Shown here piece after piece: positions 56,968 to 64,000 of a stretch of DNA of 64,000 nucleotides. The first letter of the stretch is position 1. Every line of letters starts with the position of its first letter. The stretch comes from Haemaphysalis longicornis. Taxonomy: Eukaryota; Arthropoda; Arachnida; Ixodida; Ixodidae. The stretch spans positions 112,209,493-112,273,492 of the forward strand of contig CM023449.1 of assembly GCA_013339765.2 (NCBI GenBank). Direction: 5' to 3'. A program made the position numbers and the translations under genes. Below the pieces are notes generated by a model that worked only from the letters and a program-made list of their open reading frames with translations, ran no database searches and had not been told where the DNA came from.

Positions 56968-58645
56968 ATTCAATCAATAAATAAATCAATCAATCATAGT
57001 TTTTTATTGTACTGTAAATGAATACATCTACATGGAAATATACAGGTGGGACCCCAGAACCCAAGAATGGGTTGTAAAAGGGGTCCCTACGATAAATGAG
57101 GTGATCACAGTCAGTTTGAGCATTTTTTAAACAAAATACATTCTCCTGGTTTGGACAGCCGCGACAAAGGCTTGCAATGAAATCAGGTATATAAAGAAAC
57201 AAAAAATGTACAATCATAAAACAGGAGAACGGTCATTAGCAAATGAAAAATAAATAAATAGAAGAGTTTGCGGGAAAATAAGAAAGAAAAAAAAGGAAGA
57301 AAGATCATAATGTGAAAATAAAGATAAAAGCTGTTGAAAAAACAGAACTCTGGTTATATAAACACAACTACAAGTCTGTACGTCAGTCAAATAACATAAA
57401 CACTTGTGCTTTTAGTTGTTTTTTATACATATAGAACGATGGTGTGGAGGTGACGCTGTGTGGAAGTTTGTTCCATAAGTGTGGAGCCATATACGAAAAG
57501 GAAAATAATCCATAGTTAGTTCTAATCTCGGGTATTGCTAATGTGGTTGAGCATGTGGTTCGAAGGGAATATGTAGTGGTGCGGTCAGTAATTCTAATCG
57601 AAGGACAGCTTATAATATTGTGAATTATCCTATACAGAAGCAACAGGGCATAATATCTAATACAGGTGTGTAAGGGCATTATGTTGAGCATTTGATAGGC
57701 AAATTTAACAGATTTTTGTCTATGCATGAATAGTATTGCGCGGAGAGCTGTGTTTTGGGCGGTCACAATAGGCACAAGAGTGGTGCGATATGTTAAGCCG
57801 TAGACACTGACTGCGTATGTAATGTGGGAATGTAGTAAGCTGTGATACAGTATAATCATAGTTTTGAGAGGTAAGACATGACGTAGTTTACAGAGCATTG
57901 GAATTTTTTTGTAAATATTGCAAGCAATTTCTTCAACATGCTTGTGCCATAAAAGTTAATTGTCTAAATATACACCTAAGAACTTTGTGTGTTTCACATT
58001 TTCTAGAGTAACATTGTCAAGCTGTACGAGTGCATTATTTGTTAGAGGGGTTTTTTTTGGCTGAAAATACAATATAGTTACTCTTTGTTACATTCGCAGC
58101 AAGCTGGTTGCGCTTTAACCATTGGGACAGTTTTGATAGGACTGCATTAGCTTTTTTATAGAGGTCTGTTTCATTTCTGGCTGTCAGGAAAATGTTAGTA
58201 TCATCAGCATATAAAACACATTGTTCTGCCAAATATGCAGGCAGATCATTGATGTAACATAGGAAAAGAAAAGGTCCTAGAATTGACCCCTGTGGCACGC
58301 CATTATTTGTGGTTAGTCTTTGTGATGAAGCATCGTTGACGACGACATATTGCTCGCGGTTTAACAGATAGCTTTTGATAAGTTCGAGAGGTGTTCCACG
58401 TATACCGTATTTTTCTAACTTTGTTAATAATACTTTGTGGTTTATCACGTCAAACGCTTTCGCTAAATCTATGAACACGCCCATTGTAAGTAACTTGTTT
58501 TCAATACTTTGCTTGGTGTTTTCAACTATGTTAAGTAGAGCCAGCTCTGTCGACTTTCCTTTCAAGTAACCGTACTGCTCTTGCGCATATAGTCCGTTTG
58601 TTATAAAGGCGTTATCTAAAGTGGGATCCCCTGCTTTTCAGGTCT
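56968..58645 (-). mobile_element. L2-like LINE, antisense, 5'-truncated, inside the Tigger-like element
   Basis: The minus-strand copy runs from RT text at about 58640 to a (GATT)n/(TTTA)n tail at 56968-56996. RT is well kept (58565-58035 and 57898-57383). The tail and the 3'-to-5' order confirm orientation. The endonuclease is missing because of 5' truncation. Confidence 0.85.
57383..58565 (-). pseudogene. L2-like reverse transcriptase, nearly intact with one break
   Basis: The first frame (58565-58035) covers STELALLNIVENT, MGVFIDLAKAFDVINHKVLL (motif A), NNGVPQGSILGPFLFLCYIND (motif B region) and the catalytic box YADDTNIF. After a frameshift in a poly-lysine stretch near 58040 and a stop at about 57965, the frame reopens (57898-57383) with KLRHVLPLKTMIILYHSLLH, then QNTALRAI, HLWNKLPHSV and a natural C-terminus. 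It is the best-preserved LINE RT in the window. Confidence 0.85.
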
Positions 58646-58689
58646 ACTCGCAGAAGTTGGCCCAGAGTTATTATAATGTGTTGCTAATC

Positions 58690-58833
58690 CAAACCAAACG
58701 AAATTTACTAGAGATGCATGCAAATCGGTGTCGAGGCTGGATGTTGCAGCACGTTATTTCTCAGTAGATGAGAATTCTGACGCTGCGCTGGAGCTCTTCG
58801 GCAAGTTCCAAGTGATGCTCATCGAGTCGTGAC
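58690..58833 (+). pseudogene. Tigger-like transposase C-terminal remnant
   Basis: The plus frame reads SVSRLDVAARYFSVDENSD then AALELFGKFQVMLIES and a TGA. Tigger/pogo transposases commonly end with a short helix pair of this kind following an 'LDVARRFL'-like segment. It is a small fragment and the identification depends on the flanking Tigger-like termini. Confidence 0.5.
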
Positions 58834-59228
58834 AGAAGAAACGCAAGCAAATGCATATTACCCATTACTTTTAATTTTGATTGCTCCGACTCTGCCTAGT
58901 AAATAAACTTGTTTTCGCGCATAGGTAGGGTCATTATTTCAACATTAAGTCTCACTGCTCACATGAATGCAATGTCAGTGCCTGTTTCGGGGGTGTAACT
59001 GAGTGATCCATTATTTCGTTCGCTATTCGACCTCCACGAACATTATTCAAAAATTCACGTGCCATAAACGTGTAGTAGCGCCTAATTCGTGATAACAAGT
59101 TCAGAGGCGGCTTCTTTGTGTTCTGTTCACGCAGTGTGGCGCGATGCCCATTCATTCTGGCGCTCTCCCGATAATGCGAACTCCGCTTAATTCGAACAAT
59201 TTTATGGTCCCCTTCCAACTATTTTCTT

Positions 59229-59994
59229 GCAAATACTATAGGTTGAAAATACCCATTTTAAAGGGTTTATAATTGTAAACACGCTACAATCTGCAAGGGT
59301 CGTCAGTCACCCTCAAGCAGTAACTGAATTTTGGCTGATGCAACCCCAACCTTGTGTTGAAAGCTAAACATGCGATTTGAATAGATTACGTGTAACGTTA
59401 AGTTTTTACCTGAATATTTTCTGTGTGTAGGAATTGTTATCATATCTACAATCGGGATATCAGACGTTGAGGCTGGTAAATTCACCATCAAATTAAAATC
59501 ACCATTAAACCAAGCTCGTTTAAAATTCTCAACCCTCCTTCCCCCCCCCCCGCCCCCCTCCCTGCTTGAAGTGTAACATAGCGACGTTGAAGCAATAAAA
59601 AGTGGCAAAGCTGTCAAACAGCCACTTTCTTTACGCGTTCAATTCTGGAGCATGAAGAGCAGTTGAATAAGGATTGCGAGTTACGAAGGTAGAATAAATG
59701 CGTTAAAAAACGATGCAAAATCGTAGCTTGACGCTAAATACATTTTGAAAGCACTCCAAAAGTTTGAAGTATCGTGCCTCGGTGGATCGCGCGCGAAGGA
59801 AAGGGAAGCAGAAAGCAGGGTAGGAAATGAAGAAATCAAAGAGGGAAATGCCATCCAGCCAAAATCTAAATTAAAATACGTGGCAATAAAACCTCTGCCG
59901 TTTCCGAGCAAGTTTATCGAAACGCTCAGTGGAACGTGAATAGAACATGAAAAATTGGCCGCGTATCTGCTCCTTTAGTTGCAAATTTCTGCGT
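59229..59994. other. No gene recognised; poly-C run at about 59541-59562
   Basis: A C-rich run and short open frames; nothing was recognised. Confidence 0.4.
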
Positions 59995-60563
59995 AAGACG
60001 ACAGTTGACTGGCCCCCCTTGCAAGTAAATGCCTCCCTTTTGTTTCCCGCTCACCTCTCATGGTGTTCATGTCCAGTCTCGTTTCTTTTAAGATAACAAG
60101 CTCTAGGTTTACTCACGTCAATTTAAATTTACCGCGTTCCACTGCTCCAAGTCGGGTGCCTCGATGCCAGCGCTGCCGTACCGTGGAGACGCGCGTGAAT
60201 CGAGGCACCTGGCTACAACGTTTGTAGAACCTCGTTGTCTTACTAAAAGAGCGTTCCAAGTGGAGCATAGAAAGTCTAAGGGAACCTTTCGTTGCTGTTT
60301 CCCTTTGATTTTTTCGAATGCCGCGAGCCAGCGCAGGTAGCAGCAGGTGACGGTTTTCTGCAGTTGATGTAGTATTTTATTTGCTATCGAAAAAGCAAGC
60401 TCTCGTAATTTTTAATAAAGGAACACTGCAAGTATTATGCATGTGTTTATATTCTGCCTTATAGTTGGGTAATGTCTCGTTCTTGTTCTTTTCAGTATTG
60501 GCTATGAGTATACAAGACTATTGCGCAGCATGTGCTCAGTTTGGCCGGCTGGATGAATCGAGT

Positions 60564-60661
<98 letters not shown>

Positions 60662-60701
60662 ATTCTAGCGTTCAAGTAGCTCAATAAAGACCATCGTCTT
60701 T
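59995..60701 (-). mobile_element. Palindromic-end element, copy B (707 bp)
   Basis: On the minus strand the copy starts AAAGACGATGGTCTTTATTG and ends at a worn AGTCAACTGTCGTCTT (59995). It is collinear with copy A: the CTGT tract, GACTCGATTCA, CGCGTTCCACTGC-type and GAGGTGAGCGG blocks. The CTGT tract is expanded to about 23 units here (60566-60658). No coding capacity is seen. Confidence 0.8.
60566..60658. repeat. (GACA)n microsatellite inside copy B
   Basis: About 23 uninterrupted GACA units, against about 5-8 imperfect units in copies A and C at the same position. Confidence 0.97.
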
Positions 60702-60796
60702 AAAAAAGGAAACAAGAGTACTCATTGTTCGCTGCTCCTTCAAAAGAATGCACCAGAAGAGAAAAGTCGAAGGAAGTGGCCGGAACATTCGCAGAC

Positions 60797-60975
60797 ATGC
60801 ACACGTGCGCACGCACACGCGCACACACGCGCGCACACGGATGCACACACCAGCAGAGAAACACAAACACACAAGAACACACATACGAACGCGCATGCAC
60901 ACACGCACACACGCATACACGCATACCGGCGGTCACGCAGGCACGCACGCACGCATGCACGCACACGCACGCCGG
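60797..60975. repeat. CA-rich cryptic simple repeat
   Basis: Interrupted CACA/CGCA/CATG-rich tract. Translations give His/Thr/Arg or Cys/Val repeats on the two strands, which are artefacts. Confidence 0.9.
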
Positions 60976-61977
60976 CAAGCTAACGAAATAAGAGTGGGGT
61001 CAACCGTTCTTCCGCTTTTGAGTGGCGGCTTTTACATTGCTGCATGGTGGGGAAACCAATACGACGCTCAGGAACCTGGATGATAGCTTCATGGGAGCTC
61101 GTACAAGCTAAATTACTCATTGCTGGGAAAGGGAAATTATCACGGCTGATCCAAAGACTGCAAAGATAACGCTTATCCCAAAGCCAGGGAAGTAGCTACA
61201 TCTTGGAAGCCTCCGGCCTATCTCCCTCACCTCGTGGGGGAGCAGATTGTTCGAACAAATAGTACTGGGCTGGTTGAACAATTACGTTCAGTCCTGCCAA
61301 CTCTTTCCTCGTACAATTATCGGCTTCAGCTCAAAATTATACACCCGAGATGTGATGCTTTGCATTAGGCAACTTATCATTGATGGCTAGGGATGCTCAC
61401 ACCTCAAAACCCGGGCAAATGCAGGTTTGAACCTTGCCAAAGCCTTCCACAACGTTCTTCATGAGGCCATCCTTCACAACCTAGCCACTCTGGGGGTCGG
61501 AGAGCGGGCATACAATTACGTTCGAGACTTCCTCTCCCACCGCACCACTAAATTCTGCAGTGATTAACACTGGGAGTACAGACCCTTCTCAAGGCGCTGT
61601 TTTGTCACCTTTCTTTTTAACGTGACTATGATCAACCTCAATTCAAAGCTTGCCTCTGTACCCGGCCTGCACCACAGGCTTTAGGGTGATGATATCCCTC
61701 TCTGTGTGGCTGAGGGCAGTGACGGCGAGATAGAACACAGCCTCCAAGAAGCCGTCGACATCATTACTGCCTAAGTTACCCAAAAAATCCTCAACTTGTT
61801 CCCCACAAAAATTTAAGCTGCTTGTATACTAACCTCCTCTGTGGGTCTGTAACCACCGGAGAACACCACCTAGTATTCAGCTACATATCGGGGCACATCC
61901 TATTCCGAGGGGGGACATTTTAGGGGCGAAGCTCCTTAAGGCGTGGGTCTGTCCATCCTCGACGTATGTATGTAGCC

Positions 61978-62152
61978 ACCTCTAGTTTAGTTCTTGGATT
62001 GTTTACTAGATGGCGTGGCTACCTCTAGTTTAGTTCTTGGATTGTTTACTAGATGGCGGTACTTGTATATGATGAAAAGATGCGCTTGGATTGTTTACTA
62101 GATGGCGTGGCTACCTCTAGTTTAGTTCTTGGATTGTTTACTAGATGGCGGG
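61978..62152 (+). repeat. About 46-bp minisatellite near the 5' end of Helentron-like copy 3
   Basis: CTTGGATTGTTTACTAGATG occurs four times at about 62007... 62134 spacing, three of them with the full ACCTCTAGTTTAGTT leader. It lies just upstream of the repeat-protein frame. Confidence 0.8.
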
Positions 62153-62203
62153 GAGCGTTGTAATAAAATCCGTTCGCTGTTGGCGCGCGCTCCGAGTCGC
62201 CCG

Positions 62204-62650
62204 ATGGATAAGGCTGCACATGTGCGAGCCCGCGAGGCAGAAGCGCTCCGTGAAGCTGCGCGACGCCGCCGCCAAGATCCTGCCGTACGAGAGCGGGAGG
62301 CCGAAGCGTGTCGTCTGGCTGCGCGACGACGCCGCCAAGATCCCAGCGTTCGAGAACGAGAGGCCCAAGCGTCACGGCAACGGCGCGAGGACCCTGCCGT
62401 ACGCGAAGCGGCACGGCTGCGGCGCGAAGAGGATCTCCAAAACGTCAGAGAACGGGAAGCGGCGAGAAAGCGCGCGTATCGGCAGGCAGACCCCGATGCA
62501 GTGAGAGCTCGTGAGGCGTCTGCAAAACGCATCAGGCGAGCTCAGCCCCAAGGTGCCGACGCGCGGTTTAAGCGAGACTTTGTAGACGTTACGTTCGGAC
62601 ACAGATGTAGTGGGCGAACTTTCACTGAAGAGTCACGGTTTTACCGATGA
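62204..62650 (+). CDS. Arg/Glu-rich tandem-repeat protein, likely N-terminus of a Helentron RepHel (truncated)
   Basis: From the internal ATG at 62204 (MDKAAHVRAREAEALREAAR) the frame encodes about six degenerate 15-21-residue units of the type VREREAEACRLAARRRRQDP, each starting with V-R-E/A-R-E and ending D-P-A/S. They form predicted charged helices and resemble the 23-residue STPR DNA-binding repeat of arthropod proteins. The last unit is followed by RFKRDFVDVTFGHRC, a segment I associate with the region ahead of the Rep domain in arthropod Helitrons. The frame then runs into the 3' terminal repeat of the element, so Rep and helicase are deleted. The longer frame from 62129 is less likely to be the start. 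Expression is unknown. Confidence 0.55.
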   Translation: MDKAAHVRAREAEALREAARRRRQDPAVREREAEACRLAARRRRQDPSVREREAQASRQRREDPAVREAARLRREEDLQNVREREAARKRAYRQADPDAVRAREASAKRIRRAQPQGADARFKRDFVDVTFGHRCSGRTFTEESRFYR

Positions 62651-63202
62651 TTTCCCCTCAGGAGCTTCGCCCACTCATCATCATTCACCCCGTGGATATG
62701 CTGTGAATTTTTTTTCAGAGTGCTTGGCACACGCATTCAGGCAAATGTGTTCAACACAAATTATTCGGGTACTTCAATAAAGTACGCTGCATATATCCCA
62801 GTTCAAATCCCGGATAGCCAACCGCCACCACGACCAAAAGGAAGCGAACGTACTGCGCCTGATGCAAGCCTTCATCATTAGCCGTATCACTGACGTGGCT
62901 TCATTCCTGGACCTCAAGTAAATTGAGATAGACAAGCTGCACTGCATTATCCGCAAAGCAAATAAACACACCTTAGGCATCCATATCGCAGCTTCTACGG
63001 AACGCTTCCTTGAAGTGGGTGTCCACAACTCTCTCGATGAACTCGTGAAAGCGCAACGCATTCCGCAACTTGAACGCCTCACCGGTAGCACGACAGGCCG
63101 CTCCATTCTGCAGCAGTTAAACATCACGTACCTCACACACCACGGAGACAAGGTGGCGCTAACGGACGATCAGAGGGCGCATATACACACACCCTTTGTT
63201 AC

Positions 63203-63475
63203 TTGAAATATGTTCCGCGAGCACAACGTCAAACGCCCTTTTCACGAGTGCAAACCTTACAACGCCGCCTGCTTAACGAGGAACGTTTGGTCTACATCGA
63301 TGCGGCCGACTACCCAGACCGGGAAGCCAAGGGCATCGCAGTCGTTGACCGAAAGGGTGACTCTGTCGTCTCTGAATCAATCGGCACAATTCACCCGGAA
63401 GAAATGGCCATTGCACTAGCGCTCTCTTCCACATCTGCTAAAATAATACTCACCGCCTCCAAAATAGCCCCATGA
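63203..63475 (+). pseudogene. RNase H domain remnant of the I-like LINE
   Basis: The frame reads LVYIDAADYPDREAKGIAVV (first catalytic aspartate), SIGTIHPEEMAIALAL (catalytic glutamate), then KIILTASKIAP where the second catalytic aspartate of the usual SDS/TDS motif is lost. A stop follows at 63475; KMSPEAQCALRR continues in another frame. It would not be active. Confidence 0.65.
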
Positions 63476-63900
63476 AACTTCGATATGGGTAAAATGTCCC
63501 CAGAAGCTCAATGCGCACTTCGCCGATACGAGGGTTCCTACTTACGTCATGTCCACCTTATATGGGCGCCAGCACAGTCCTCTCTGCCGGGAGACGAGCA
63601 CGCTCATGAGGCGCCCGCCCAAGGGCTCAGATGCCGGGGCAGCCTCGGCTCTTCTGAGCGCGTGCTGAACACGAAAAGCGGGGGGGGGGCTGGGCTAGTA
63701 CCATATAAGGAAACAACCAATCGCTATTGTATAGGCCACCTCAAGTACCCGGTAGCCATATTACTCCATGACTAGGTGGCAATCTGTGGCATGGAGGCCT
63801 TTACAGCCAACACATTCCACAACCCCGCCTCCTACAATCACCTGTATTCCTACCTCTGTAAAGGTTCCTGCCAGTGGTGCGCCGAGAAAATTAACCTTCA

Positions 63901-64000
63901 TCATATCATTTATTCATTCATTTATTTAGCATCAAGAAAAAAATACAAGATGCTGGAGGTCCGCAGAAAAAGCCGACGAGATGTAGCTTGATGGAGCCAC
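63901..64000 (-). mobile_element. Possible antisense LINE tail at the window edge
   Basis: ATTTATTCATTCATTTATTT at about 63909, followed by AT-rich text, looks like the (AAATG)n tail of a LINE read on the minus strand. The rest would lie beyond the window. Confidence 0.35.

Larger units (their letters stand above)
56825..59228 (+). mobile_element. pogo/Tigger-like DNA transposon interrupted by a LINE
   Basis: The left end CAGTAAAAGCTCGTTAATTC with repeated GTTAATTCGAAC phrases is the typical Tigger-like terminus. The right end near 59165-59228 has CTTAATTCGAAC-type text in reverse orientation. A transposase C-terminal remnant lies at 58690-58833. The DDE catalytic core is gone, apparently replaced or deleted where the antisense LINE sits. 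Confidence 0.7.
61921..62715 (+). mobile_element. Helentron/Helitron2-like nonautonomous copy 3, nested in the I-like LINE
   Basis: Left end TAGGGGCGAAGCTCCTTAAG, subterminal partner AGGAGCTTCGCCC at 62660, then the hairpin ATTCACCCCGTGGATATG/CTGTGAAT and an eight-T end at 62708-62715. LINE text GGDIL and RVLGTRIQAN resumes on either side, so the site is within a T run. A 46-bp tandem repeat (TAGTTTAGTTCTTGGATTG phrase) occurs three times at 61978-62150. The interior encodes the arginine-rich repeat protein at 62204-62650. Confidence 0.8.
61085..63900 (+). mobile_element. I-like LINE, RT to RNase H, with nested Helentron-like copy
   Basis: Plus-strand text, across many frameshifts: LRPISLTS (61217), IIGFSSKLYTRDVMLCIRQL, NLAKAFHNVLHEAILHNL (motif A with D changed to H), RAYNYVRDFLSHRTT, a damaged motif B and a worn LGDDIPLCV-like catalytic region, SGHILFRG, then after the insertion VLGTRIQAN, LERLTGSTTGRSILQQLNIT and the RNase H domain. 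The 5' part and endonuclease are not seen. Confidence 0.75.

Noticed and set aside
60465..61083. Frames with Gln-Thr-Asp-Arg, Cys-Leu-Ser-Val or His-Thr repeats
   Set aside because: Translations of (GACA)n and CA-rich simple repeats.

Overview
The window looks like repeat-dense nuclear DNA of an arachnid, most likely a hard tick. The basis is the repeat mix: tRNA-derived SINEs resembling the tick Ruka type, several CR1/L2/Jockey-like, RTE-like and I-like LINEs, GIY-YIG Penelope-like elements (PLEs), Helitron2/Helentron-like fragments and pogo/Tigger-like remnants. No conserved single-copy host gene was recognised. Almost every convincing coding stretch belongs to a transposable element, and most are broken by stops, frameshifts, truncation or nested insertions. 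The taxonomic call is inference from memory of repeat families; no search was run.

Layout. 1-3420: a decayed sense LINE with endonuclease, RT and a (TAAA)n tail. 3598-8301: a 4.7-kb structure with about 1-kb inverted termini, hosting an RTE fragment, a Helentron-like copy and a LINE tail. 8.4-18.2 kb: three SINEs (two with clear target-site duplications), a Tigger-like remnant and LINE pieces. 21.1-24.5 kb: a 3-kb head-to-head PLE palindrome flanked by short near-perfect hairpins. 25.0-27.3 kb: inverted minisatellite arrays. 28.56-29.15 kb: a third head-to-head inverted repeat. 30.1-35.1 kb: a short element with palindromic termini, then inverted GC-rich arrays around a LINE tail. 38.26-41.71 kb: a second, much younger PLE palindrome in which both arms carry a ~475-codon RT plus GIY-YIG reading frame. 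42.2-48.0 kb: a SINE and a nearly full-length LINE split by a Helentron-like insertion. 48.6-50.3 kb: a possible TTAA-type element. 50.9-55.2 kb: RTE, Helentron-like and I-like fragments. 56.8-59.2 kb: a Tigger-like element split by an antisense L2-like LINE. 60.0-63.9 kb: a second copy of the palindromic-end element, then an I-like LINE split by a Helentron-like copy that encodes a short arginine/glutamate-rich repeat protein.

The most notable patterns are (i) three or four deletion derivatives of one Helentron-like family that keep different fragments of the parent protein and twice lie inside LINE reading frames; (ii) three separate head-to-head inverted repeats, two certainly made of PLEs; and (iii) several inverted-repeat structures (1-kb TIRs, inverted minisatellite arrays) whose families I cannot name.
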